Shown: positions 11,769 through 23,738, counted from the stretch's first letter. The stretch is DNA of 64,000 nt from Psoroptes ovis (GCA_002943765.1 PQWQ01000007.1:1180501-1244500), one strand, 5' to 3'. A program made the numbers and translations. Notes: generated from the letters alone by a model not told the origin.

Positions 11769-11783
11769 TAACTTTGAATTTTT
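11769..11783 (+). repeat. right copy of 15-bp flanking repeat (putative LINE TSD)
   Basis: This is an exact match to 10445-10459, starting at the end of the ATT tail. Two bases (TA) could equally belong to the tail, so the strict TSD may be 13 bp. Confidence 0.6.
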
Positions 11784-12468
11784 CCATTTTTTTCATTTTT
11801 TTTTCGAATGAAATTTTCAATTATTCTCTTTGAAAAATGGAATAAAAGCTTTTGATCTTTTATTTTTTTTGAATTCATTCCATTCCATTCCATTCGATTC
11901 CATTGATTCAATGATTCATTCATTCATTTTTTTTTCTCAAACATTTAATATTTACAAAGTGTATTTGCGGCATACAAATATACATTTGTTTGTTTGTTTG
12001 ATGGAAAATTTCATACAACAACATTCAATGTATATCAATGAATGCTCAATGATTCAATGAATCAATGAATGAATGAATGAATAAGGAACAAATGAACAAA
12101 AAATGGAAAAAATGAATGGAACAAAAATGATTGTCACCAATTTCCATTATTATTATCGTCGTTTCAACAATATTTTTTCCCTTGTTGAACCAGGATGATC
12201 CAAATTGATTCTGGTTTCCAGGGTTTTCGCATGGCTTTTCGTATGAAAATAATAAAAATAAAAATAAAAATAAAATTATGGTTGGTGATATTGTTTGTGA
12301 ATGTGAAAAGAAAAAATTGAAAATAATTCACAGTAAAAATGAGATATGAAATTAATTCACTTTTATTTACTTGTGTATGTGTATATGAATGTGTGTGTGT
12401 GTGTATTTGAATATAACAAATGGTTAGCACATATACAAAATGATAAAATAGATGAATATACCAACATA
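11784..12468. other. gene-free DNA
   Basis: CATTC/ATTC repeats (about 11878-11932), GAATGAATGAATGAAT at about 12060-12083 and (AAATA)n at about 12250-12275 account for most of the stretch. No gene is supported. Confidence 0.55.
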
Positions 12469-12544
12469 TTAGGTTGTCCCATAAGTTCTTGTCGATTTTC
12501 CAATGTTTTTCTACGATATAACCGACAAAAACTTATGGGACATT
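12469..12544 (-). mobile_element. mariner-type MITE, core B reversed
   Basis: The left end TTAGGTTGTCCCATAAGTTC is intact. The core reads CTACGATATAACC, the reverse of type B. The right arm ACTTATGGGACA is followed by TTTTCCC instead of ACCTAA, so the outer right tip is lost. Confidence 0.85.
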
Positions 12545-15500
12545 TTCCCAAAATATATCGGTGAATCAGACGAATGAATCAAATGAATCAAATGGATGAA
12601 TCAAAATGCAATACAATTGGATTGGTAATTGTTATAAATAATAATGGTAATATATGTATGGCGATGGTGGTGATGTATATGGGGATAACTGTATGTATTT
12701 TTTCTTTTGTTTGTATTTGGTTGTGTGTGAATTGTTTAATTCACCAAACAATTTTTTATAAGGTTTAACTGCTAATACGAATACGAATACAAATACAAAC
12801 ATGGTACAAACAAAATACGATGGTTGTATGCAATGCAAGCACACACACACACACACAAACACAAACACACTGAATACTATTAATATGTCATGAGATTTGT
12901 AAATTATTATTATTATTTTATATTTGATTCAATGAATATTATTCAAAATGAAATTGGAAAAAAAAACATTATTTCATTGGAAATTTTCAAATGGTACAAT
13001 TTGAATGGTTGAAATAATAATAAAAGATGTTTGAGTAATATTCATATTAATTCTATCATTCAAATATGCCGAAAAGTTACCATAATCGTGAACAATACTG
13101 ATGATGATGATGTCGGTGATGATGATCAATTTAAATCAATTCAAATTTCGGATCCTCATTGGATCGTAAATGTAATAATGGTTGATTTTGGAGAGAATTT
13201 TGATGTGAAATTTCCATTCAATTATTATTATTATTATTATGGAATAGTCTAATTGAAATGTTTGTGTCGCTCTCTCTCCATTCGCTTATTCATTGAACAA
13301 ATATTTTTTGAAAAATTCAAAATTCAAAATTCAATTCAATTATTCATGCATCTATGAAAGCGAGAATGAAAGCGAGAAAATTTTCAAACAAATAAATGGC
13401 TGCAAGGGTTAAATTATCACGGTTTTTTCCATTTCTCTGTTATTACCAACCCAGTAAAATAGTCGAAATTGGTTAAAGGTCAATTGATGTGTTTGATTAT
13501 TTATTTATTTATTCATTCAATTATTTATTTAATCATTCATTTATTTATTTATGTGTCAAGTGATAAATGTCAATGTCAATTATCACACGAATCAAAAAAT
13601 TTTGTAAACAAATTTTCGAAAAATTATTTTATGAATAAATAATCATGAATATTTAATCAAGATTTATTTAAAAATGATATTTTTTTCAAAGATTTAATTG
13701 TAATTTGAATCAAAATACTCATAAATTTCACGTATTTTCAATTATTTTTATTGTTATAAATCGATTAATCAATCAATCAGTCAAATTGAATTGATATTGA
13801 ATTGAATTATACATAAATAATTAAGCGGAAACTTATGCAATTATTATTTACCATGGTTTATTATTCGTAGATTATTATTTATTATTATTATTGTATTATT
13901 GTAATGATTTGATATGAATTTCACACACATCATCATCATCATCCGACATAATATGGAACAAATAATAAAAAGTCACCTTGTTAGTTAGGTAACCAGAGAG
14001 CGATTGAGAGACATGGAGAGGGAGATATAATAATAATAATAATTTAATAATATTTAAAATGTGATTACAATTATTATTATTGTCATCATTACAATTATTG
14101 TTTCCCCATAAACAAGTAAAACAAACAATGAATGAACATTTATACTCACAAATGACACACCTATCCTATCTTGGGTCTATGTTTGGGTCGACATAATCGA
14201 ATAAATTCATTCATTATTTAACACATCCTGTCAGCACCCTATTGGCTGGTGTGTTTGTCGCTGTTTTAATTTTATTTGTAAAATAATAATGGCAGATCCT
14301 AAGGATGATCACACAGGGGTGTAATAGTAGCAGCAGAAGCAGCCACAGAAGTTACAAACAAAAAAAAACTATTAAATACAAGGTCTACAAGGCTTCGAAA
14401 TTTGCAAAAAAAAAGGTTCACAGCAGAAAAAATGATTTCCGTTATTTATTTTACATTAAACAACATTAAATAACGACAACAATGATAAATAATAAATTTA
14501 CGATTTGTCCTTGTTGTTTGGTTCGGTGGGATTTGAAAAATATTTTTTCATTTGAAAATGAAAAAATATTTCTTGCCATTATCATCCAATGGTGGTGGCC
14601 AATAACAGCAGCAGCAACAACAACGATTTAAATTGAAAAAACTTGATCTAAATTCATTGTCAAACGACGTACTATCCACTGTGTATTAGTTTGTTAGTTT
14701 GTGTGAATGCAAGTTCACAGATATCTGTCACACAAACACATAAACATTGATTGGAAACTTATGAACGAAGGCATTGATCAATTGAGTGATTTAAAAAAAA
14801 GAGAAAACTCAAAATGAATGAAATGAAATAATTTGATTTTCATGTTTCTCGAACGATTCGGGGAGAAAAATTTTGGGATTTGAACTAAACAAAAAAAATA
14901 CAAATCCATTGATTTCAATCATTGATCACTGATCGATTATTTTGTTTGATTATTTTCATTATTATCACCGTGAAATGGTCGAAAATCATTTACCGAATTG
15001 ACCGAATAATCATTGATCATTTCTGATTGATTCGGGTGAATTGATTCTTGATTAAGAAATTATCGGCTCCAAAAATTAAGATAATTCGAGGAAGAATTAT
15101 CTTCGATTTATCTTTGATCGAAAAAAAAACTAATCAAAACATAATTTACACCTGGTCATTTATTTCTAACTGTATTTATTTATATTAATTCATGAAATAT
15201 ATAATTAATCATCAAATCGATTAATAATTATGAACTAAATTAAATTAAATTCGATTTAATTTGAAAGCAAATTAACAAGATAATACATAAGAAAATAGAT
15301 TAATCAAATGAAATTGAATGAAATTAGAAAAATCAATCTTCATTCTTCCGAATATAAATTATGTAATTGTTGATTATAATTAAACTAATAAATAGATCAA
15401 AATCATAACGGATTGATCTGCTGATGATAATTAGCGCAGATGTTTTCATTTGACTTGAATTGAGATTTCAAGATTTTGATCTCAATTAATCGAAATGTTA

Positions 15501-16204
15501 AGCATCAACAATAATTCCAGTGTTTGGAAGAATTTCAGCGAAATTCTTGAATCAAAATTTTGATTTTTTTTATACGAATCGATTGACACATCCGTACACA
15601 AACACACTAAGTTTGACCATCAATTAATTTTTACAATCATCATTTTGATGATTCAATAGGTCAAAATGAACATGAAATTTATTTATTTAACAAACGAATA
15701 AACAAAATAAACAAAATCAAAACGCGAGAAACAAAACATATACATAAACCGGAACAAATGTCATGTAATTATCATGTGTAATAAGATTATAAACCAACGT
15801 TTTTTTGTGATACAATACAATTAGCAATGAAATGAAATGAACACATGTAACACACATGTAATTATGGAGCATATTCAATCTGGTTTCCTGTTTTTGATCA
15901 AACCATTGGTTTAAAATATTTCAATTTTACAAAAAACAAAGAATTTCAATTGTCTTCAATTGACTTCAAGTACCTTTACCCTTCATAACCTCTTAGTTAT
16001 TACCTCTTCTATCATTTAATCTTTGATGGATAAATAGACAGATAGAAAAATGGACAAAAACAAATTAATCTTAATTACTTTGAATTTTGAATTAATTACA
16101 CAATGCTTCATTATGCATCAAGTTTTGATGATAATGATGACTACTGACTGTGTGTGTGTGTATTATGCAACAACAACAAATAATTCAATGTTTGTTTTTG
16201 TTCA

Positions 16205-16552
16205 ATGCATTTGTTTGTCTATTCGCATTTGTCTTCTTCTTCTTCAAAAAAAATGATAATTTCTTCATTTCTTCACATGCTAATTTCACATGGTGAATCC
16301 ATTGATACAACGAACAAACGAATGAATGAAATGCCAAGACGAAAATTAAATTCTGATGACTTTATCATCATTGGTTTATTCATCTGGCTACCATTTTCGT
16401 CGTTTCACCAAATCATCAATTACTGGTTTTACATAATTCAAATCTTATATAATACAGAGATGATTTCCACCAAAGAGAGAGAATCGTTCTCTGATTTATT
16501 TCAAAACAATTGTTTTAAGGTGAATTTTCATGGAGAATTTTTCATTTTCTGA
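16205..16552 (+). CDS. hypothetical ORF, 115 codons, doubtful
   Basis: An ATG-initiated frame encodes a Ser-rich start, a polar stretch with MPRRKLNSDD, then a hydrophobic segment (about residues 55-80: FIIIGLFIWLPF...YWFYIIQIL) that could span a membrane, and a polar tail ending FHGEFFIF. I recognise no family. In DNA this AT-rich, a 115-codon frame can arise by chance, and I see no splice or promoter signal that lifts it above that level. Confidence 0.12.
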   Translation: MHLFVYSHLSSSSSKKMIISSFLHMLISHGESIDTTNKRMNEMPRRKLNSDDFIIIGLFIWLPFSSFHQIINYWFYIIQILYNTEMISTKERESFSDLFQNNCFKVNFHGEFFIF

Positions 16553-16972
16553 AAATGAAAAATTCTTGATGAAATACCAGATTAAACACCACAAATATCT
16601 CTCATAATAATCATAAGTAAATGAAATGAATGAAATGAAATAGAATGAAATGGATGGATATATCTTTTTCAACCTTAAATTTTTCAATTATTATTATTTC
16701 TTGTTCTTCAAATTCATATTCAAGTACATTGATATATATAATAATAATAATATCAAATGAATTCAAGAGTTTTTTTTTGTGTTTGATATATTTAGTGTTC
16801 ATATAATATCAAATAATAATTATTATCATCATTAGCTTATAACACCAACCATTACTTAGTAGTGGTCATTCTTGTTTTCTTGTTTTTTTGTTCTTGTCTG
16901 ATTTTCTCATAATATTTGTTTATTTATTTATTTATTTTTCAACAACAATTATTCACTTTAAATAATGATGAT

Positions 16973-17019
16973 AATGAATGAATGAATGAAGCTTTATATT
17001 CATTCATTCATTCATTCAT
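16973..17019. repeat. tetranucleotide cruciform (GAAT)n / (ATTC)n
   Basis: An (AATG)n run at 16973-16990 is followed, after an 8-base spacer, by its reverse complement at 16999-17019. The result is an ~18-bp perfect stem made from two opposite microsatellite tracts. Confidence 0.8.
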
Positions 17020-17257
17020 GTTTGATGTGTGTGTATGTTGAAATATATATATGCTTAAATAGACAGGTAAATAAATATACACATACACGCAAGCGAATGA
17101 ATGTCTAAATTGTGGCTAGGTCACAATTTCTTTATTTTTTTTTAAATATTTAATTTCAATTCTTCACTGTCAAACATGTTGTTTGTTTGTTGTTGTTGCA
17201 AATTGTCGCCAGAAAAATGTTTCTATTTATTTGTCTTTGTGTCTATTATTAATATTA

Positions 17258-17339
17258 TTAGGTTGTCCGAAAAGTTTTGGCCGATTTTCATGAAGCAACT
17301 CTATTCGATTAAGCAGAATGAACTTTTCGGACAGCCTAA
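17258..17339 (+). mobile_element. mariner-type MITE, core A
   Basis: TTAGGTTGTCCGAAAAGTTTT and GAACTTTTCGGACAGCCTAA bracket a type-A core with one extra A (ATGAAGCAACTC). ATTATTA-rich sequence lies on both sides and includes the TA target. Confidence 0.93.
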
Positions 17340-18388
17340 TAATATTAATAATAATATTAAACAATTTATGGATGAATGATGGTAAAAAAAAATATACCAT
17401 TTGTTAAGGTCTAAGAGTATTTATTCTCATATATTCTCACATAAACTAATCAACAAACAGAAACAAAAACAGCCGGATGGATTGGATTGGATTGAATTGA
17501 ATTGAATTGAATATGTATATGGTATGCATGTGAATCACATTTAAAATGAAAAAGAATGCGTAACAAGCATGGTGTTTTGTGTATTTTCATTATTAGTATC
17601 GAAGAGAGAGACATGAGATATGATGATGGCTAGTCGGTCGGTCGGTTTGGTTTGGTTGGATTGGCTATCATCATCAAAGCCATTCAACCATAGCCATTCA
17701 TCGTCATTTTATTTTATTCGAAAAATTTTATTTCATTATATTCGTTGAATCAAATGTAAAAATGGTCATATATCTATTCATATTAATACATTGAAATTAT
17801 AATAGATGAATTTATTTATTTATTTATTTGAAAAATGAAATATTCAAACACACATAGACAATTGGGTAAATTCCAGTTGTCGGTTATGTATGTGCGTTTT
17901 CGTGTATGATGATGTTTTCAAAATTTCAAACATTTTTCCTGTGATTTTTAGTTGCTGTTTTTAGAGAAGGTTTTTTCAAAGGTTCTAAATCAAAGGTTTT
18001 TCCATAGGTTTTCATTCCATAGGTTTTTGCTTCAAAGGTGATTCTTTTTTTTTCAAAAGAATTTTTTTTTCTTGTTCGGAAGGTCTTAACCTCATACACA
18101 CACACACACACAGGTTAGGCGCGCATCTATTATTATCATTATTATCGTTATTATTATCAACAAACAATGACCTCAAGAAGTTTTAAAAATTTGTTTTTTT
18201 TTTAAATCAATGAATGAATGAACGAATGAACGAATAAAACACGGATAAAAACGAAGAAAATGATGAATTGATTGATTGATGTTTTATTTTCAGTGGTGGT
18301 TTAGGTAATAGGAAAGGTGGTGGCAGTGGTGGTAGCAATTGTTAATTATGATAATCAAACAACAACAATTAATCGATCGATGGTAATA
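17340..18388. other. gene-free DNA
   Basis: (GATTG/AATTG)n lies at about 17477-17510 and (GGTC/GGTT)n at about 17635-17660. The degenerate GGTTTT array is listed separately, and a short (AC)n tract lies at about 18097-18112. Confidence 0.55.
17966..18045. repeat. degenerate GGTTTT tandem array
   Basis: Six units of (C)A(A/T)AGGTTTT(T) lie 10-17 bp apart, each an AGG followed by a T-tract. A minus-strand reading turns this into FEAKTYGMKTYGKTFD-like repeats, which is only the array translated. Confidence 0.65.
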
Positions 18389-18469
18389 TTAGGGTTGTCC
18401 CATAAGTTCTTGCCGTTTTTCAAATTTTTTTCAATCTGAAAAACGACAAGAACTTATGGGACAACCTAA
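18389..18469 (+). mobile_element. mariner-type MITE, core C, near-perfect hairpin
   Basis: TTAGGGTTGTCCCATAAGTT and AACTTATGGGACAACCTAA flank the core GCCGTTTTTCAAATTTTTTTC...GAAAAACGAC, in which the inverted pairing continues almost to the centre. Type C differs from cores A and B. It lies 7 bp from the SWIM transposon. Confidence 0.92.
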
Positions 18470-18476
18470 TACAATT

Positions 18477-19000
18477 GAAAGGCTATCCTGCAATAAGATA
18501 GACTCATTTCGCCTTTATCGGAAAATCGGAAAAAAAATTATCGCATCATATTCTTGGTCGATAGAGATGAAAAAAAGTCCATTATGGTCATCTCAAATTC
18601 TTGACCCATCCGTTCCAAAAAGTGGGTCAAAAGTTAATTATCGCGATATCTCTTGCGTTTTAAGTGGCAAACTCTCAATTTTTTTAATAATTAAAGATTA
18701 TTTAGTTGTCAATCAGTTGTGAAAATATCATTGCTTAAAAATACTTCTTAGATCCAGAATATTCATTTGAAGTTACCATTTTCATTATCGTTTGGGCTTT
18801 CCGTTGATGCAAAATGACGTGTACACGTCAAAACTGAATTTTCGCTAACTTGAATTCCACAACGGTTTAAATAGTCTTTTAAAACAAAAATATTGAGATT
18901 TTTCTATGTTTATCAATTGATGACCATTTAAGTCCCAGCATTATCATTCAAAACATTTTGGGCAAACACCAGACAAAAAAAGAAAACTGAATAAAAACCA
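18477..19000 (+). repeat. left long terminal inverted repeat
   Basis: 524 bp, the reverse complement of 19940-20462 apart from scattered substitutions and small indels. It contains a TGACGTGTACACGTCA palindrome (about 18817-18832). The inner limit is sharp at ...AATAAAAACCA. Confidence 0.9.
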
Positions 19001-19134
19001 TCATCTAACAACAATAACGTTTTATTTAAAAAAGAAAACTACAAAAAATATTTACAAAATAATATCAACTAAAAATATTTACAAATAAAATGATATCAAC
19101 AAAAAATATTTACAAAAAACATGTACAGGAATAA

Positions 19135-20016
19135 TCACTCATAGTCATCACTTTCATCATCATTTTCACGACAATCAAAAATGTTTGTCAAAGCCTCAGC
19201 TGGGAGGTATCTACGGTTATTGTCCTTGCCATAGCTCAGATGGTATATCAAAGCTGCAACATGAGAACACGAGCCAATGGTTCGGTTCCCGTTGGCACAA
19301 GTACAATAATGGCCTAGTATATCATCTATACGATCGCCATTTCGTAGATATTTGACATATACTTTGTAGGTCTTTGAATTGATATGTCTCGATCGAAATG
19401 TGCATCGAATCAAGTCCATATCACCGACCAGTTTATCTAAAAGCAATTGATCTTTGCCAGACAACATTTCCCCCAGGTACGATCTCGCTTGTGACAATTG
19501 ATACGACCCAGTGAAAAATATTCTAAGTTGATCTAGCGACAATTTCGGAAAATCATCAAGATCTTTGCTTCCGATGTGGATGAATTTGTTTTTTTTATGA
19601 TTAAGATTATCATCTAAAACAAATTGTCCAACATCGTTGATTGTCTTATTCATTTCTTTAAATTGTTGCACGACTGCACCAGAGTTATATTGGTCGCTTA
19701 TGAGTCGCTTACTAAAGGTGTTAACCAGATAGCAAGCGATTCTGCAAAACAAAGATGCTTTTGGCAACAATTGATTTGAAAACTGATGATGAAGAAGCTT
19801 ATACTTCTGAGCGATTATTCCATGCACCGCTTCCACTACCCAACGAATCTTAGTAACGTAGCGTGAATTATTACATCCACCTGCTCTTAACTGATTACGA
19901 TGGGGTTTGAATTCTGGTATCTTAACAAGATATCCAGATTGGTTTTTATTCAGTTTTCTTTTTTTGTCTGGTGTTTGCCCAAAATGTTTTGAATGATAAT
20001 GCTGGGACTTAAATGG
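19135..20016 (-). pseudogene. C-terminal fragment of DDE transposase with SWIM zinc finger
   Basis: The minus-strand frame is open from just after a TGA at 20017-20019 to a stop at 19135-19137 (293 codons) and has no in-frame ATG. Residues near 51-62 (SRYVTKIRWVVEAVHG) match the end of the DDE domain in SWIM-bearing transposases. The glutamate in RWVVEA is the probable third catalytic residue. The two Asp regions that should lie upstream are missing; a GYLVKIPEF segment follows directly on TIR sequence. DFPKLS and YQLSQARSYL follow, then a SWIM zinc finger: C-x-C-x9-C-x-H in HYCTCANGNRTIGSCSH, about residues 238-252. The tail is acidic. SWIM fingers bind DNA or protein. Without the Asp residues it cannot catalyse transposition, although a DNA-binding remnant is conceivable. 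Family by recognition: high confidence. Superfamily name: not assigned. Confidence 0.85.
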
Positions 20017-20462
20017 TCATCAATTGATAAACATAGAAAAATCTCAATATTTTTGTTTTAAAAGACTATTTAAACCGTTGTGGAATTCAAGTTAGCGAAA
20101 ATTCAGTTTTGACGTGTACACGTCATTTTGCATCAACGGAAAGCCCAAACGATAATGAAAATGGTAACTTCAAATGAATATTCTGGATCTAAGAAGTATT
20201 TTTAAGCAATGATATTTTCACAACTGATTGTCAACTAGATAATCTTTAAATTAATGAAAAAATTGAGAGTTTGCCACTTAAAACGCAAGAGATATCGCGA
20301 AAACTAACTTTTGACCCACTTTTTGGAACGGATGGGTCAAGAATTTGAGATGACCATAATGGACTTTTTTTCATCTCTATCGACCAAGAATATGATGCGA
20401 TAATTTTTTTTACGATTTTCCTATTTTTTTTGATTAAGGCGCTTATTGCAGGAGACCCTTTC
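19940..20462 (-). repeat. right long terminal inverted repeat
   Basis: Partner of 18477-19000. It carries the same TGACGTGTACACGTCA palindrome (about 20111-20126). Its inner ~76 bp is in frame with the transposase and supplies the first 25 codons of the open frame. Confidence 0.9.
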
Positions 20463-21559
20463 AGTAATAATTCAATGGAATTAATAAATTATCGCTCATT
20501 GATTTCTCGAATCAAAATTTTCGAATAATCATTTCCGAATATTTTTCGTTCATTCTTCAAGTTGACATTTGACATTTTCCAATTTTCCACCTTTCCACTT
20601 TTACCTATTCAAAACGTGTCATAATTTGATGATGATAATAATAATAACATGCCATGAATAGATGGTAATTTGTAATGTGTGTACGAGTGTAAGCGATGAT
20701 CATTAAGGCATCACATCCGATATGAACAAGTGAAAAAAAAACGTTGAATCAACAAGGTTCAACCAGCAAAAATTACCTGTGTGTGTGTGTGTCTTAACTA
20801 ATGCACACACAAACACACCTACATATATAAATGCTCAGTAAATATCAAGTAATCTTATCATTTAAGTAATCTTTCACTTCAAAATTCGCTTATATACTGA
20901 AAGACAACAAATTTACGGAATTTCAGAGTCTTTTAAGATTTTGAATTTTAAGAATTTACATTTTGATTGCCAAGTTTGATAATTTGTCAAAGTTTATCGA
21001 TTGATTTATTATAAATAATTCAATGAATTATCATTGTATTAATCAAATTTTATTCTATTCCTCAGGGAATATTTCGAAAAACCTTTGATTATTCAAGTTC
21101 CTGAAAATTGAAAATTGAAAACACGAGTTTATCGAGAAATAAGTGCAGAATTAGTCGAGAGAAAACACGTGTTAAGGGTTGTGCTGAGTGCTTAAATTCT
21201 TAAATTTCAAAAATTATCTTCGAATGATTTGCTTTCATCAAATATTTCATTGATTAGCTTTCAAATATCATTCAGGTATTTTCCTAAGGAATTCATATGC
21301 TTTATGAAGTCATTTGATCATTGTTCCTTGAACAGGGGAAATTTTTATTATATTTAAAATCATTTTTCAACGAAAAATATTTGAAAAAAATATATTTTTT
21401 TATTTCACCTGTAGAAAATAAAGAGAGAATTTCAATAATAATAATAATAAATAAAATGATTTGATGAACTTGTTTTACATTTGTTTTTTTTTCTATTTTT
21501 CGTCGACGACGACCTCTTATCTCTATCAATTTATGTGAATAAATATGATTTGCCATTAT

Positions 21560-21600
<41 letters not shown>

Positions 21601-21683
21601 AGCTTGTGTTTTGCGTATACATCATCATCATACATAAGCACACATTTAATTGTAATCTCTTTGATAATAATTTTTTTCAAATA
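20463..21683. other. gene-free DNA with long (GT)n
   Basis: A pure 36-bp GT tract lies at 21562-21597 and a shorter one near 20778-20792. The reading at 21302-21643 (minus) is mostly the translated microsatellite. Nothing else is recognisable. Confidence 0.55.
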
Positions 21684-21767
21684 TTAGGTTGTCCGAAAAA
21701 TTCATTCCGCTTAATCGAATAGAGTTATGTTTATGAAAATCAGCCAAAACTTTCCGGACGACCCTAA
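21684..21767 (-). mobile_element. mariner-type MITE, core A reversed
   Basis: TTAGGTTGTCCGAAAAATTC opens the element and ACTTTCCGGACGACCCTAA closes it. The core (ATTCCGCTTAATCGAATAGAGTT) is type A in reverse. Two tip substitutions give GACGACCCTAA. Confidence 0.9.
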
Positions 21768-22766
21768 AATTTTCTTTGCTCTCGCCTTATAACCATTCGA
21801 AGAATGTTGTTGATGATGATAATATTGTCGAATGCCTGCGATGATGATGATAATGATGATCCCGGACATGCAACAATACACACACACACATATTGAAATC
21901 TTATTGAAATAAGATAATAATAAATGAATAAAAAGAATGAATTGCATAAACATACATTGCACACATTACATAAAACCATATACAATCGGTCATCATCGGT
22001 TAGGTTCGGTGTATTTGATCGGTATTATTGATGATCGATACTTGAAAACAAGTGGAATTGAATCAAACAAGTCAATCGAATGATTCGATATGAATTAATC
22101 GATGAATAAACAAATGAGTAAATGAGTAAATAAACTTTTTAAATTGAAAATTTGTTAAAATTAATTCTGCTCATTTTACTCATTGAACATGTTAATCAAT
22201 CAATCGATTAATCGATCAATCAATCAATTGGTTTTTATTAGAATTACATTGATTAATCTCGAAGAGAGATTGATTGTTTCTTGTACTCGGAATTGAATTT
22301 CTATCATTTTACTTTGATCATTGATTTGTTGTTGATTTGAAATGAATTAATTTTCTCATTAAAATAGCGCATATATTCGACAGCATTTTCACCATTGAAT
22401 AACCATAATCAAATAATCATTCAAAAATGGTAACTTTTCAATCAATCTCAATGATCTCTGATCAGTTGATTAGTTGAAAAGATTGCTAGGATTCATGTAA
22501 ATACAAGAAAAATTGGTAATTTTTCATTTTCTTCAAATGATTTTCAGATCCATTGTTTTCCATTCAAAATTCAATTGAATTTATTTATTTATTTATTTAT
22601 TTGAATCAAAAGTTCAAAATTAAGTCATTTCTGTGTTCATACATTACACATTTATGTTTCATATGTGTGTTCATATTTTGTTTTGATTTATTTCATGACT
22701 TTTACATCATCATAATTGTGTGTATATTTGAAGTAAAAAATTTGTAGATTTTCTTTTTAGATATTG
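21768..22766. other. gene-free AT-rich DNA
   Basis: The stretch has (GATGAT)n at about 21812-21862, a TCAATCAATCGATTAATCGATCAATC patch at about 22196-22226, and TTTATTTATT near 22580-22601. No supported gene. Confidence 0.55.
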
Positions 22767-22847
22767 TTAGATTGTCCGAAAAGTTTTGACCGATTTTTCA
22801 TCCATAGCTCTATTGATTAAGCAGAATGAACATTTCGGACAACCTAA
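22767..22847 (+). mobile_element. mariner-type MITE, core A
   Basis: The left tip has changed to TTAGATTGTCCGAAAAGTTTT; the right end CATTTCGGACAACCTAA is well kept. The core (CTCTATTGATTAAGCAGAATG) is type A with a small change before it (TTCATCCATAG). Confidence 0.87.
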
Positions 22848-23738
22848 TATTTTCTCTCTTCAAAAAAAAAAAAAAAACTCAGATCTCAAATTTTGAAAGA
22901 TTTTCATAAAGATCAATTGATCATACGTTTGATGATGTTGATATTGTTGATGATGGACACAAACAAATGACTGAATTGAAGAAAAATAGGTGAAATATAT
23001 TCACATTATTATTATTTTTTACTTAATTAAATGTAAGTAAATGATTCAATGAAATGAAATGAATCATTGAATGTGAATGAATACAAATTTCAGGAAGAAC
23101 AAAGCATAGATTTTCAAAGTTTTCGATGCTCAACACTGGAGAAATATTAGTTCAAATATCATTCATTCATTTTCATTTCGAAAGGAAATCGTAAATTTTG
23201 ATGGCTTAAAAACATTTGACTGAAAAATTGCTCGAAAATTGTTTGAAAAAATATATGAAAATATTTGTGTGTATGTGCATTCAACACCTACAAATTTGTA
23301 GCTCAATTCATTGTAGTTCAGTTGAAACGGTTAAGAATTATACAGGCACATAATAATCTTTTCAAAGTATTTTCGTTTTGAAATGAAATGAAATGATAAA
23401 TAAATAAATCAACAACAACAACAACAACAACAGCAACAAAACATAAAGAAATGAATTTTCATTTCATTAACTTTTAACTTTTGAGCTTGTTTTTTGCACT
23501 CGACAACAATCACCAAAATTTCATAGCGAATCATTAAGGTCATGGCGCCTGAGTGGCGCCCAGCGAATGTAAAGGGCATTGGAATTTTTTTTTTCAAAAT
23601 TGTGTTTGAATCTTTTTTAAAAAATAATTTTATTTGTTTTGTTTTGTTTTGTTGTTCGAGATTTAATTTATAATTTATTATTATTATAATCAATATTATA
23701 TCATTGAAAATTAAATAATGATTGATAGATGAATATAA

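Larger units (their letters stand above)
12545..17257. other. 4.7-kb stretch without a recognisable gene
   Basis: Mostly simple-sequence and A/T-rich DNA: (AC)n near 12840-12860, (ATT)n near 13222-13241, and ATTTATTT near 13500-13550. Open readings at 13031-13252 (Asp-rich) and 16205-16552 are discussed elsewhere. A 14532-14572 inverted repeat (GAAAAATATTTTTTCATTT / AAATGAAAAAATATTTC) forms a long hairpin. No MITE copy falls here. Confidence 0.5.
18477..20462 (-). mobile_element. DNA transposon with ~523-bp TIRs and truncated SWIM transposase
   Basis: The 1,986-bp element has long terminal inverted repeats (18477-19000 and 19940-20462), over 90% identical by eye. The ends read GAAAGG(G/-)CT(A/C)TCCTGCAATAAG. 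The inner 939 bp holds only the last part of a transposase on the minus strand. The first two catalytic Asp regions are absent, so it is a non-autonomous internal-deletion derivative. The right TIR's inner edge falls inside the open frame, so the TIRs were probably enlarged by copying one end into the other, as in foldback elements. I find no clean TSD: CTAATACAATT on the left and AGTAATAATTC on the right are only vaguely similar. Confidence 0.88.

Noticed and set aside
13031..13252. Asp-rich frame followed by a GTAAAT donor-like site
   Set aside because: It has no ATG and no credible acceptor, and the Asp run is a GAT microsatellite.
14289..14324. Eleven-codon ATG frame MADPKDDHTGV
   Set aside because: It has a good start context and composition, but it is too short and has no convincing donor before its stop.
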